DNA of 64,000 nt, from the NCBI GenBank assembly GCA_964417875.1, contig CAYQJU010000007.1, positions 1 through 64,000 on the forward strand, in the 5' to 3' direction. Numbering within the stretch: position 1 is the first letter of the stretch; each line of letters starts with the position of its first letter. Source of the DNA: ZC4RG30 sp964417875 (lineage in GTDB: Bacteria > Pseudomonadota > Gammaproteobacteria > Steroidobacterales > Steroidobacteraceae). Shown here one piece after another: positions 1 to 8,894 of the stretch. The translations under genes and the position numbers were made by a program. The notes beneath the pieces are model-generated. The model made no database searches. It saw only the letters and a list, made by a program, of their open reading frames with translations, and was not told where the DNA came from.

Positions 1-1
1 G

Positions 2-52
2 GCCGCCATCGGCGGCACCGCCTTCTTCGCCACGCTCACGGCCAGCTGCTGA
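2..52 (+). CDS. 3' end of an upstream gene (partial)
   Basis: An open frame entering from the left edge ends in TGA at 50-52 and encodes a short Ala/Gly/Phe/Thr-rich tail ending in TASC. It stops 18 bases before the next start codon, which has its own AAGGAG site at 58-63, so the two genes are probably co-transcribed. Only 16 residues are visible and the tail could belong to a membrane or secreted protein. No function can be given. Confidence 0.45.
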   Translation, partial: AAIGGTAFFATLTASC

Positions 53-70
53 ACACCAAGGAGACCTGCG

Positions 71-1840
71 ATGCCTGCACGCGATTGCCGCCGCGCCGCC
101 GACGTGCTGGTCGAGACGCTTCTCGACTGGGATGTGGATACCATCTTCGGGCTGCCGGGCGATGGCATCAACGGCCTGATGGAGGCATTGCGCATACGCC
201 AGGATCGCATCCGCTTCATCCAGGCACGCCACGAGCAGGCCGCCGCATTCATGGCCTGCGCGCATGCGAAATGGACCGGACGCCTGGGCGTGTGCCTGGC
301 CACCACCGGTCCCGGTGGCATCAACCTGCTCAACGGCCTGTATGACGCGCGCTTCGATCGCGCACCGGTGCTGGCGATCACCGGGCTTCCCTATCACGAC
401 CTGGCGCGCACCGACACGCAGCAGGATGTGGACCATACCCGCCTGTTCCAGGACGTGGCCGAGTACAGCGTGGCGCTCCAGGGCGCGCAGCATGTACGGG
501 GTGGCGTATCGCTGGCCTGCCGCACCGCGCTGGCACGCCGTGGCGTGGCGCATGTGGCCATGCCGGTGAATGTGCAGGAAGAGGAACTGGCCGACGATGA
601 ACCCTCGCCACGCCACAAGGTGGAGCCATCCACGCACCTGCCCCCGGCCACTCTGCAGCCGGATGACACCGCCATCACCGAGGCGGCGCGCATCCTGAAC
701 CTGGGTTCCCGCGTGGTGATCCTGGCCGGGCAGGGCGCGCGGCACGCCGGCGATGCACTGCTGCGGACCAGCGAGCTGCTGGGCGCGCCGATCGCCAAGG
801 CGCTGCTGGGCAAGGATGTGGTGCCGGATGTGCATCCCGGAGTCACCGGCGGCGTCGGCTACCTCGGCGCGCGTCCGTCGCAGCAGGCGCTGGCCCATTG
901 CGACACGCTGCTGATCGTCGGTTCCGGATTCCCGTATACGGAGTACTACCCTGCGCCCGGACAGGCCAGGGTGGTGCAGATCGACCATGACGCCACCCGC
1001 ATCAGCCTGCGCTATCCGGTGGATGCGGCGGTGATCGGCGATGCGCGCGCCTGCCTTGAGCGGCTGAACGCCGCGCTGACGATGCGCAACGACCACGCCT
1101 TCCTGAAGCAGGTGCGCCAGTGGAAGGCCGAGTGGCTGGAAGCGCTGGCCGCCGGTGCGCGCCGGCCCGGTGAGCCGATGAAGCCGCAGCGCGTGGTGCA
1201 CGAGCTGGATGCGCGCCTGGCTGACGATGCGCTGATCGCCACCGACTGCGGCCACAACACCGGCCTCGCCGCACAGTACCTGCAGATCCGCGGCACGCAG
1301 CGCTTTGCCGTGTCGGGCACGCTGGCGTCGATGGGCGGTGGCGTGCCCTATGCGATCGCCGCGGCGCTGGCCTTTCCCGGCCGGCAGGTGGTGGCCATCG
1401 TCGGGGACGGCGGACTGTCGATGAGCCTTGCGGAGCTGGCCACCTGCGCACGCTACCGTCTGCCGGTGAAGATCATCGTGATCAACAACGGCTCGCTGGG
1501 GCAGATCAAATGGGAACAGATGCTGTTCCTCGGCAATCCGGAATTCGCCTGCGACCTGGCGCCGATCGATTTCGCGCGCGTCGCCGAAGGCTGCGGCCTG
1601 CGCGCCTGGCGCATCCATTCGCCGGCGCAGGTGGGCGATGCGATCGATGCGCTGCTGGCTGCCGAGGGTCCGGCATTGCTCGATGCCCTGGTCGATCCCG
1701 ACGAGCCGATGCTGGCGCCGATGCGCCGCGAGGACCATGTGCAGAAACTGCACCAGGCGCTGGCCGCCGGAACCCCGGGCAGCGACCGGATCGAGGCGGC
1801 ACTGCGCGAGGAACCGGCACGCATCTCGCTGCAGGAGTGA
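71..1840 (+). CDS. TPP-dependent pyruvate oxidase / acetolactate synthase-family enzyme
   Basis: The 589-residue length fits the POX/ALS/benzoylformate decarboxylase family of thiamine-diphosphate enzymes. The N-terminal TPP-binding half has the activating glutamate in RHEQAA (E55) and the TTGPGG loop. The C-terminal half carries the GDG...NN cofactor motif (GDG at 445-447, NN at 472-473). These enzymes decarboxylate pyruvate or another 2-oxo acid in the cytoplasm or at the membrane. The layout is closest to quinone-linked or oxygen-linked pyruvate oxidases, but the substrate cannot be decided from sequence alone, and an acetolactate synthase-like or oxalyl-CoA-type activity remains possible. 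The start is supported by AAGGAG at 58-63. A strong terminator follows 26 bases after the stop. Confidence 0.85.
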   Translation: MPARDCRRAADVLVETLLDWDVDTIFGLPGDGINGLMEALRIRQDRIRFIQARHEQAAAFMACAHAKWTGRLGVCLATTGPGGINLLNGLYDARFDRAPVLAITGLPYHDLARTDTQQDVDHTRLFQDVAEYSVALQGAQHVRGGVSLACRTALARRGVAHVAMPVNVQEEELADDEPSPRHKVEPSTHLPPATLQPDDTAITEAARILNLGSRVVILAGQGARHAGDALLRTSELLGAPIAKALLGKDVVPDVHPGVTGGVGYLGARPSQQALAHCDTLLIVGSGFPYTEYYPAPGQARVVQIDHDATRISLRYPVDAAVIGDARACLERLNAALTMRNDHAFLKQVRQWKAEWLEALAAGARRPGEPMKPQRVVHELDARLADDALIATDCGHNTGLAAQYLQIRGTQRFAVSGTLASMGGGVPYAIAAALAFPGRQVVAIVGDGGLSMSLAELATCARYRLPVKIIVINNGSLGQIKWEQMLFLGNPEFACDLAPIDFARVAEGCGLRAWRIHSPAQVGDAIDALLAAEGPALLDALVDPDEPMLAPMRREDHVQKLHQALAAGTPGSDRIEAALREEPARISLQE

Positions 1841-1866
1841 GGCCGCGTGGCGTTGTGCGCTGGGAC

Positions 1867-1897
1867 AAAAAAGGCCTGGCGCAGTGCCAGGCCTTTT
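1867..1897. terminator. Bidirectional rho-independent terminator
   Basis: Inverted repeat AAAAAGGCCTGGC - gcagt - GCCAGGCCTTTT with an A-run on one side and a T-run on the other. It lies between two convergent genes (the TPP enzyme ending at 1840 and the ankyrin gene ending at 1940) and can terminate both. Confidence 0.9.
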
Positions 1898-1939
1898 CTG
1901 GACCAGCCGATCCATTGATCGGCCCGGATGAGCCGGCGG

Positions 1940-3664
1940 TCAGTTCGCCGGCTGGCCCATGCGGGAGCGCAACACGTCGACGATCTGCGCGCGTGCGCCG
2001 GCACCCGGACCTCCGGGGCCGCCCGGCCCCGGACCTGCTGCCGGCGCAGCCTCGGCGGGCTGGGCGAAGTCCAGCGCCGTCTTGCCGGTGGCATCCTTGA
2101 TCGAAGGATCGGCGCCACGGTCGAGCAGCAGCTTCACGATGCGGTCGCGGCCGCCCTCGGCGGCCGCCATCAGCGCTGTCTTGCCTTCCTGGTCGCGGCC
2201 CTGCACATAGGAGACCAGCACCGCGGTCTTCGTGTGGCTGTCGACCACCTGCGCGTTCACGTCGGCGCCGGCATCCAGCAGCATCTCGATGGTGCGCACC
2301 GAGCGGCTCTGGTCCGCGCCGCCGGGACCGCCGCCGCCGCCGCCGGCGCGGCCCGTGCCGCTCATGCCGGCCGCGATCATCAGCGGCGTCATCTGGAAGG
2401 TGTTGCGCAGGTCGACCTCTGCGCCATGCGCCAGCAGCGCATCGACGGCCTCGTGGTCGTTGTTCATCACCGCAATCATCAGCGGGCCGGTGCCGCCACG
2501 GCGATCGTACTGTTCGAAGCGTCCGCCGCCACTGCCATAGGGACGCTTCTGCGTCAGCTGGTGGTTGGTGTCGACGCCCATGTCGAGCAGCCGGTCGATG
2601 ACCTGCATCGCGGTCACCGCAGGTGCGGCGGGCTCACCGCCACCACCGCCGGGACCGGCTCCGCCCCGGCCACCGGGACCGCCCGGCGCGGCGCCGCCGC
2701 GACCGCCGGGACCGCCCGGACCGCCGAATCCGCCCCGGCCGCCGGCGACATTCATCGTCACCGCGGTGTACAGCGGCGTGCGACCCCACCAGTCCCAGGT
2801 ATGCGGGTTGGCGCCCTCGTCGAGCAGGAACATCGCGATGTCGAAGCGGCGGTTGTCCAGCGCATTGACCAGCGGCGTGATGCCGTCGGGATTGGGCAGG
2901 TTCACATCCGCGCCGGCCTTCACCAGCGACTGTGCGCAGCCCAGGCAACCGGCACGCGTGGCATACAGCAGCGCGGTCAGGCCGCCGGTGTGCCGGCTGC
3001 CGAACTGCGCACGCGGCTCGGAGGTGATCATGCGCGGCCAGTCATCGTGCTTCGCGCGCAGGTTCACCTGCTCCTTCGCGCCGCGTTCAAGCAGCAGGTC
3101 GACGATCTCCGGCTGGTTCGCCGCCGCAGCCCACATCAGCACCGTCTGGTCGCGGAAGGTCTCGACAGCCTTCACGTCGGCGCCGCGCGCGATCAGCTCC
3201 TTCGCGATCTGCACGTGGCTCGGTGTCACGGGGCTGGCGGCCAGCGCCAGCATCAGCGCCGTCTGGTTGTCCAGGTTCGGTGAATCCACGTCTGCGCCGG
3301 CATCCAGCAGCATGCGCACCAGCTCCACGTCGCCGAGCTTGACGGCCTCGCCCAGCGCGCTGGCGCCGTACTTGCTGATGACATCGGCCTTCGCGCCGCG
3401 GTCCAGCAATGCCTTGACCATCTCGCGGTCGGCATTGAACGCGGCCCACATCAGCGGCGTCGAGCCATCCGGCGCGGTCACGTTCACGGCCACATGCGGC
3501 GAGGTGATCGCGGCCAGCACCGAGTCGCGCTTGTTCTCGCGAACCAGGTCGACCAGCGTGCGCTGCGGCTCCTGCGCGAACGCCGGGGCACACAGGCCCG
3601 CGGACAGCAGTGCGGCGGCAGCGATGGCCCGGACAGTCCGGGCAATGTTCTTGGTATTAGACAA
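1940..3664 (-). CDS. Secreted ankyrin-repeat protein with Gly-rich inserts
   Basis: 574 residues. A Sec signal peptide ends near AFAQEP (about residue 31) and is followed by many ankyrin repeats (DGSTPLMWAA, GASALGEAVKLGD, DNQTALMLALA, DGITPLVNALD, EGKTALMAAAEGG). A Gly/Pro-rich low-complexity insert of about 45 residues lies near 303-347, with shorter Gly-rich stretches near 430 and at the C-terminus. Ankyrin repeats bind proteins, and this one should act in the periplasm. The start codon is TTG at 3664, inside the end of the upstream MBL gene (8-base overlap), with GGGAG six bases upstream. It is the last gene of a four-gene minus-strand operon. The protein at 46779-48389 is a paralogue sharing the ITSEPRAQ...GCLGC...WWGRT core. 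The partner and role are unknown. Confidence 0.85.
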   Translation of the reverse strand: MSNTKNIARTVRAIAAAALLSAGLCAPAFAQEPQRTLVDLVRENKRDSVLAAITSPHVAVNVTAPDGSTPLMWAAFNADREMVKALLDRGAKADVISKYGASALGEAVKLGDVELVRMLLDAGADVDSPNLDNQTALMLALAASPVTPSHVQIAKELIARGADVKAVETFRDQTVLMWAAAANQPEIVDLLLERGAKEQVNLRAKHDDWPRMITSEPRAQFGSRHTGGLTALLYATRAGCLGCAQSLVKAGADVNLPNPDGITPLVNALDNRRFDIAMFLLDEGANPHTWDWWGRTPLYTAVTMNVAGGRGGFGGPGGPGGRGGAAPGGPGGRGGAGPGGGGGEPAAPAVTAMQVIDRLLDMGVDTNHQLTQKRPYGSGGGRFEQYDRRGGTGPLMIAVMNNDHEAVDALLAHGAEVDLRNTFQMTPLMIAAGMSGTGRAGGGGGGPGGADQSRSVRTIEMLLDAGADVNAQVVDSHTKTAVLVSYVQGRDQEGKTALMAAAEGGRDRIVKLLLDRGADPSIKDATGKTALDFAQPAEAAPAAGPGPGGPGGPGAGARAQIVDVLRSRMGQPAN

Positions 3665-4601
3665 CGTTCACTCCCACGTTCGTGTAGTGCGCCTGGTAGC
3701 CCTTGGAGATGTCGTAGAAGAACTTGTAGGGATCCCTGAACTGGCGCGGGACCTCGTTCATCACGCCACGGTCGAGCATGTCCTGCGCGCTGCCGCCCTT
3801 GGCCATGATGGCCGCGGTCAGCTCGAACAACTGGTTCATCAGGTCACGCTCGGCCTGCAATTCGGCCTTGCTCATCACCGGACCATAAGCCGGCACGATG
3901 CGCGTCTGGTCATTGGCCAGCTCGAGCAGGTCGTCCATGGCATCGACACGACCACCGAGCCAGCCGCCGGCGAACCAGTCCAGCTCCGGATCGCGTTCCG
4001 GCGAGGCGACATCGCCCACGGCCAGCACATTGGAGTCGCGGAAGAACACATAGGCATCGCCGCGCGTGTGCGCCTCGAGCAGATAGCCGTACTCGATGCG
4101 CTCGCTGCCGGCGGTCATCTCGCCCCGGTCGCGGAAGGTGACCGTGGGCACGGCCTGCTTCGGCGGGGCAGGGAACCAGCGATCCTGCGTCGGCGACCAG
4201 TAGTCGGCTGCCAGCCATTGCTTCGTGATGGTCTGGGCGCGGATCTCGGCACCGTCGGCGCCGAACAGCGCATTGCCGCCCGTCTGGTCCGGATGATGGT
4301 GCGTGTTGATCAGCGTGCGCACCTTGCCGCCCAGTTCGGACTGCAAGGCGCGCGCCGCATCGGCCGAACCGCTGTCGACCAGCACCAGGCCATCGGCGGC
4401 GTCGAGCACCACCACGTTGCCGGGCGCGCCGCTGATCACGCGCACGCGGTCCGTCAGCGGCTGCGAGGTCAGTGCCACGCGCACCGCGCGCGAGGGCTGG
4501 CTCTGGCAGCCGCCCAGCGAGCCCAGCGCCGGCAGCGTGGCAAGGCCCACCATGCCGCCCATGCCGGCCTTGAGGAAGTTCCTGCGATCGGTCTTTTGCA
4601 T
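3657..4601 (-). CDS. Exported metallo-beta-lactamase-fold protein with degenerate metal site
   Basis: 314 residues. A Tat-type signal (RRNFLKAG) ends in a lipobox-like GSLGGC, so it may be an exported lipoprotein. The MBL fold is recognisable from VLVDSGSADAA, the His cluster, EAHTRGDAYVF and LAVGDVASPE. The canonical HxHxDH cluster reads H101-H-H103-P-D105-Q106, so the last His is Gln. The final His of the usual PGHGP motif is Tyr (PAYGP, Y239). First-metal ligands are kept and second-metal ligands are largely lost, so it may be a mononuclear hydrolase or a non-catalytic binder. The gene sits 3 bases after the DUF1552 gene and overlaps the ankyrin gene, so it is translated as part of the same unit. 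The substrate is unknown. Confidence 0.85.
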   Translation of the reverse strand: MQKTDRRNFLKAGMGGMVGLATLPALGSLGGCQSQPSRAVRVALTSQPLTDRVRVISGAPGNVVVLDAADGLVLVDSGSADAARALQSELGGKVRTLINTHHHPDQTGGNALFGADGAEIRAQTITKQWLAADYWSPTQDRWFPAPPKQAVPTVTFRDRGEMTAGSERIEYGYLLEAHTRGDAYVFFRDSNVLAVGDVASPERDPELDWFAGGWLGGRVDAMDDLLELANDQTRIVPAYGPVMSKAELQAERDLMNQLFELTAAIMAKGGSAQDMLDRGVMNEVPRQFRDPYKFFYDISKGYQAHYTNVGVNVV

Positions 4602-4604
4602 TTC

Positions 4605-5948
4605 TTACAGTTCCGCGATGCGTCCGGTGCTGATGCCGAACTTTTCCTCTTCGATGCCGAGCTTGTCGAGGAACGACAGGTGCAGGTTGGCCAGCGGCGT
4701 GCGTTCGGGCAGCGTCAGGTTCTTGCCGCCCTTGTGCCGGCCATTGGCGCCACCGATCACGATCTCGGGCAGCGGGTAGTTGTCGTGCGCGTTGCTGTTG
4801 CCCATGTTCGAGCCATACAGGAACAGTGAGTGGTCGAGCACGCTGCCGTCGCCTTCCTTCGTGTCGGCCAGCTTCTTGATGAAGCCTGCGAAGCGCTCCA
4901 TGTGGTAGCGCTGGATGCGCAGCAGCTCCTCGATGCGCTCGCGGGTGTTGGTGTGGTGGCTCACCGGGTGGAAGCCGCCCGAAACATTCACGTTCGGATA
5001 CGGGCGGTCGGTGCCCTCGGCGGCCATCACGAATGTGGCCACGCGCGACAGGTCGGCCTGGTAGGCCAGCGCGATCAGGTCGAACAGCAGCGTCAGCTGC
5101 TGGTCGAAGTCGTCCAGCACGCCCACCGGCGCGTCGGGCACGACGATGTCGCCCATGTCCCGCTGGCCGGCCATCTTCACGCGGCGCTCCAGCTCGTTGA
5201 CCGTGTCGAGGTAGTCGGAGAGCGCACGCTGGTCGCCGGGACCCAGGTCCTTCTTCAGTGCATTGGTGCGGTCGGTGATCATGTCGAGGATGCTGGCATT
5301 CTTGCGCAGCAGCGCCTCGCGCTCGGCAGCGGTGTCACCCTCGCCCATCAGCTGGATGAACACCTTGCGCGGGTTGTACTCCATCGGCAGCGGCTTGTTG
5401 TAGTCCGCATAGGATGTGGTCACGGCATAGAAGCCGCCGTTGCCGGCGGCGATCTGCACGGTGGTCTCCGAGGCCAGCTCCAGCGAGGGCAGGGCGGTCT
5501 CCTGGCCGATGTGCTGCGCGATCAGCTGGTCGAGCGTGATGCCGAGGCTCGGCCCCTTGGCCGATGTGTCGGGCCGGACGCACGACAGCCAGGTCGCCGG
5601 GTTCAGCACGTGCACCGAGTTGTTCGGCGCAGTGTTCTCGATGTTCTCGAAGGTGGTCAGGTACTGCTTCCACGGCTCCAGCGGCGCCACGGTGTTGCCC
5701 AACTTGAAGTCCGCGCCCTTGCCGGAGGAGGTCCAGCCGTCGACTTCCTTGCCGAACGGCGTGTTGTTCATGATGGCGCCGTGCGGCAGGTAGAAGAACC
5801 CGGCGCGCAGCTTCGGCATCGCGGCGGTCTGCGCCAGCGCGGTCGCGGCCGGCACCATCGCGTCCAGGAACGGCAGTGCCAGTGCGACGCCGCCGCCGCG
5901 CAGCACGGCGCGGCGGGAAAGGTGCTTCTTGGTCAGGAAATGGGCCAT
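4605..5948 (-). CDS. DUF1552 family exported protein
   Basis: 447 residues. It starts with a twin-arginine-like leader (SRRAVLRGGG then a hydrophobic stretch, PFLDAMVPAATALAQ), so it is probably exported folded. The body matches the DUF1552 family (GFFYLPHGAIMN, NHN-type motifs, GGFHPVSHHTNTRERIEELLRIQRYHMERF, LFLYGSNMGNSNAHDNYPLPEI), which is related to the sulfatase/phosphatase-like DUF1501 group. Family members are typically encoded next to DUF1587/1592/1588/1585 cytochrome-like proteins, as here (13 bases downstream of that gene). Biochemical function has not been established for the family as far as I know. Conserved His and Asn residues suggest metal binding. Confidence 0.88.
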   Translation of the reverse strand: MAHFLTKKHLSRRAVLRGGGVALALPFLDAMVPAATALAQTAAMPKLRAGFFYLPHGAIMNNTPFGKEVDGWTSSGKGADFKLGNTVAPLEPWKQYLTTFENIENTAPNNSVHVLNPATWLSCVRPDTSAKGPSLGITLDQLIAQHIGQETALPSLELASETTVQIAAGNGGFYAVTTSYADYNKPLPMEYNPRKVFIQLMGEGDTAAEREALLRKNASILDMITDRTNALKKDLGPGDQRALSDYLDTVNELERRVKMAGQRDMGDIVVPDAPVGVLDDFDQQLTLLFDLIALAYQADLSRVATFVMAAEGTDRPYPNVNVSGGFHPVSHHTNTRERIEELLRIQRYHMERFAGFIKKLADTKEGDGSVLDHSLFLYGSNMGNSNAHDNYPLPEIVIGGANGRHKGGKNLTLPERTPLANLHLSFLDKLGIEEEKFGISTGRIAEL

Positions 5949-5961
5949 TGCTCTCTCTCCC

Positions 5962-8436
5962 TCAACGTTGCTGCGACACGGCGCTCGCGCCGGCCACGGT
6001 GGAAGCGACGGAAGTCCGGTTTTGTGGTTCGGATCCCTGGTGACGGAACGGTGCGCTGTTCACCACGCCCTTGATCAGCGTGCTGAAGCGGTAGTCATCG
6101 GCGCGGGCATCACGGACGATCTGCCGCACCACCGGCATGTCGAAGTATTCGACCTCGCGATTCAGCGCATAGATCATCAGGTGCGACACCACGGTGGAGG
6201 GGAACTGGTCCTCGCGGCTGAGCAGGAAATCGCGCAGCTCGACCGGGCCTGTGATCTTCTGCCCGCTCGACAGCTCGGTGGAGGCGTCGATCGCCACGCG
6301 CGCCGCGGCATCGACATCGCGCCAGCGGCCAGTGTTGTCGAAGTTTTCCAGTGCCAGTCCGGGCGGATCGATGATGCCGTGGCAGCCCATGCAGGTGGGG
6401 TTCTGGCGGTGCGCCTCGAGGCGCGCGCGGATCGTGGTCGGCGCATCACCGTCGTGGATCGACAGGTCGGTCTCCACGCCCGGCGGCGGCGGGGTGGGTG
6501 GCGTGCCCATCAGGCGCTCGAGCACCCAGGCGCCGCGCACCACCGGCGAGGTGCGGTCGGCATAGGAAGTGCGCAGCAGCACCGCGCCCTTGCCCAGCAG
6601 GCCGAAGCGGTTCGGATTGTCGAGCTTCACGCGGCGGAACGCCGGGCCGCGCACGCCGCTGACGCCGTAGTACTGCGCCAGGTCCTGGTTCAGGAAGGTC
6701 CAGTCGGCATCCAGCAGGTCGGTGACGCTGCGGTCCTCCAGCAGCACGCTGGCCAGGAACATGCGGACCTCGGTCTCGAAGTTCGTGCGCACCGCCGGCG
6801 TGAAGGCGCGGTCGATGGGCTCCACCTGGTCCAGTTCGTCCAGGTTCAGCCAGGCCATCGCGAAGCTCTCGACGATGGCGTTGGCGCGCGCATCCTTCAG
6901 CATGCGGTCCACCTGTTCATTCATCACCGCCGGCTCGGCCAGGCGGCCGCTGGCGGCGAGGTCGAGCAGCTGCTGGTCGGGCGGCGTGTTCCACAGGAAG
7001 AACGAGAGGCGGCTGGCCAGCTCCAGCGCGGTCAGCGGGCGGGCCGCGCCCGGATCCTGCGGCGCCGGGATCGCGCGGTACAGGAAGTCGGGGCTCGACA
7101 GGATGGCGGTCACCAGCTCGGTGATGCCGGCATCGAATCCGCCCGGCTCCTGCCGGCCGGTCTCGTAGAACTGCATCAGGAACTGCACGTCGGCATTGCT
7201 GACCGGACGACGGAACGCCTGCGTGGCGAGGTTGCGCGCGATGCGCTCGGCGCAGGGACGCTCGGCAGCCTGGTCCGTCGGCTGGCAGACGAAGATCTTC
7301 GCGCGGCTCTCGTTCATCGACAGGCCGGAGGGTTCGAACGGCCCTTCGATCTCGATGCCCGTCTGGATGATGGGCATGTTGGTGATGCGGCCGCCGCCAC
7401 CGAAGCCGCCGCCACCGGCGGCGTCATTGCTCAGCACGCGCGAACGGTCGATGAAGGTTACCACCACGTCGCGGCGGCCGGCCTTCACCTGGATGGGCGT
7501 GGAGATCATCTCGAGAATCTTCTTCTTGCCTTCGGCGCCGTCGCGGTCGGCAATGTCGAGCCACTCGCCGCCACCGATCTGCTTGCGGCCCACCTCGACG
7601 CCATCGACGAGGATGACCATCGTGGCCGGATTCTCGGCGCCGCGCGGATACAGGCCGATGTCGATGTTGTCTTCCTCGGTGACGTTGATGCGGTATTCAC
7701 CATCGGCCGGAAACACATGCGTGAAGCTCATGCCCGGGCCGCGGCCGCCGGTATTGCCGCGCGTGCCCAGTGGATAGGCGCTGGGCCGGCCGACCGAGGC
7801 CGGCACGAAAACCTTGGCCATCTTCGGCACCGGGTCACCGATGGCCAGGCGCACCGCGCGGCGCGTGGCCGACAGATACTGCTCCATGAACGACGGGGAC
7901 ACCGCCAGGGCCTCGGCGATGTTGCTGAAGCCATGCACTTCCACCTCGGTGGGCAGTGCCTGGCGGGCATCGATCTCGACGCCGATCAGTGCGCGCACGG
8001 TGGCGGCGAATTCGGTGCGGTTCAGGCGCTGGATGGGCACATGGCCGACGCGATCGCGATCGGCGGAACGATCGAGCGAGGTTTCAAGGAAGCGCACCAC
8101 CGCATCGACGCTCTCCTGCGCGGGCTGTTCCTGTCCGGCGGGGGGCATCAGGCGGCCGCGCAGCTTGTTGATGGTGGTTTCCCACACCTTCGCTTCGGCG
8201 CTGACGTGGGTCAGGTCGAGCGTGTCGAACGCGAGGCTGCCGGCCCAGTCCTCGGCGTTGTGGCAGGTGACGCAGTAGCTGTCGACCAGCTTCGACAGGG
8301 TTTCAGGCGTGCCGGTGTGGGACGCCGCCTGGCCCAGGGCAAGCCCTGGCGCGGCCAGCCACAGCAGCGAAAGCCTGCCTGCCAGCTTGATCGTGGATCC
8401 GGAAAAAGCCCCGCTCATGCGCATTACTACCCCCAA
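5962..8436 (-). CDS. DUF1587/DUF1592/DUF1588/DUF1585 cytochrome c-like protein
   Basis: 824 residues. An N-terminal signal peptide (about 20-37) is followed by a planctomycete-type cytochrome C motif CVTCH at 55-59, DUF1587 (LNRTEFAATVRALIG), a carbohydrate-binding-like beta region in the middle, DUF1595/DUF1592 (LASRLSFFLWNTPPD), DUF1588 (GLLGKGAVL, then RTSPVVRGAW), a second CxxCH motif CMGCH at 682-686 and DUF1585 at the C-terminus. Two CxxCH sites suggest c-type haem attachment and electron transfer in the periplasm. It heads the minus-strand operon with DUF1552, MBL and ankyrin genes. The start could be any of three closely spaced Met codons (8436, 8424, 8418). Substrate and redox partner are not known. 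Confidence 0.88.
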   Translation of the reverse strand: MGVVMRMSGAFSGSTIKLAGRLSLLWLAAPGLALGQAASHTGTPETLSKLVDSYCVTCHNAEDWAGSLAFDTLDLTHVSAEAKVWETTINKLRGRLMPPAGQEQPAQESVDAVVRFLETSLDRSADRDRVGHVPIQRLNRTEFAATVRALIGVEIDARQALPTEVEVHGFSNIAEALAVSPSFMEQYLSATRRAVRLAIGDPVPKMAKVFVPASVGRPSAYPLGTRGNTGGRGPGMSFTHVFPADGEYRINVTEEDNIDIGLYPRGAENPATMVILVDGVEVGRKQIGGGEWLDIADRDGAEGKKKILEMISTPIQVKAGRRDVVVTFIDRSRVLSNDAAGGGGFGGGGRITNMPIIQTGIEIEGPFEPSGLSMNESRAKIFVCQPTDQAAERPCAERIARNLATQAFRRPVSNADVQFLMQFYETGRQEPGGFDAGITELVTAILSSPDFLYRAIPAPQDPGAARPLTALELASRLSFFLWNTPPDQQLLDLAASGRLAEPAVMNEQVDRMLKDARANAIVESFAMAWLNLDELDQVEPIDRAFTPAVRTNFETEVRMFLASVLLEDRSVTDLLDADWTFLNQDLAQYYGVSGVRGPAFRRVKLDNPNRFGLLGKGAVLLRTSYADRTSPVVRGAWVLERLMGTPPTPPPPGVETDLSIHDGDAPTTIRARLEAHRQNPTCMGCHGIIDPPGLALENFDNTGRWRDVDAAARVAIDASTELSSGQKITGPVELRDFLLSREDQFPSTVVSHLMIYALNREVEYFDMPVVRQIVRDARADDYRFSTLIKGVVNSAPFRHQGSEPQNRTSVASTVAGASAVSQQR

Positions 8437-8565
8437 CCTCGGTCATGCGGTTTTGCATCGTCGCGCAGCACTGCCACGCAACCGTCCTAGTGTAATGGAG
8501 ATAAGACGCCCCCCGGGCCCAGTTGGTTCCGCGGGAAGGGCGCAATTCGCATAGCGGCCCTGTGA

Positions 8566-8865
8566 TCAGGCCTGCACGTCGCGCAGCGATGAATCCCTTG
8601 CGAATTGCACCACGACATAAGAGCAGGTGGCGCTGATGCGGATGCCGTTGCTGCGGGCCCAGCCGACTGCCGCGTCGAGCAGGTGGCGCGCCACGCCCTT
8701 GCCGCGCAGGCTCGGGTCGACCAGCGTGTGGTCGATCAGGATGTGCGCGTCGCCGAGGCGCTGGTAGGTCATTTCCGCCACGCGCGCGCCGTCGGTCTCG
8801 ATGAAGAAGACGCCGCCGTTGCCGCGGTCCTGATGCGTCACTGGCCGGTTCATGCCTGCATGCAT
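8566..8865 (-). CDS. Small GNAT-family N-acetyltransferase (YjdJ/NATD1-like)
   Basis: 99 residues, typical for the small GCN5-related acetyltransferase subfamily. It has the acetyl-CoA pyrophosphate loop RGKGVARHLL, the preceding beta strand ILIDHTLVDPSL and a closing strand ISATCSYVVVQFAR that fits the I-P-C-P-F-V motif of this group. It is a probable cytoplasmic enzyme acetylating an amine; the substrate is unknown. It ends 129 bases from the start of the DUF1592 gene. An internal Met at 8853 is an alternative start. Confidence 0.82.
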   Translation of the reverse strand: MHAGMNRPVTHQDRGNGGVFFIETDGARVAEMTYQRLGDAHILIDHTLVDPSLRGKGVARHLLDAAVGWARSNGIRISATCSYVVVQFARDSSLRDVQA

Positions 8866-8894
8866 ACCAGATACCGGGCCGCGGCGGCAGAGGA

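Noticed and set aside
2630..2760. Gly/Pro-coding repeats as a possible minisatellite.
   Set aside because: The stretch stays in frame and encodes a low-complexity Gly-rich linker inside the ankyrin protein; units are irregular, so it is treated as part of the gene.
5929..8490. An 850-codon open frame on the plus strand opposite the DUF1592 gene; similar long antisense frames at 2565-4829, 9147-11267, 35095-36969 and 41543-43222.
   Set aside because: They lie fully opposite well-supported genes with recognised domains, have His/Arg/Gly-rich products without any domain, and long antisense frames are usual in DNA of this GC content.
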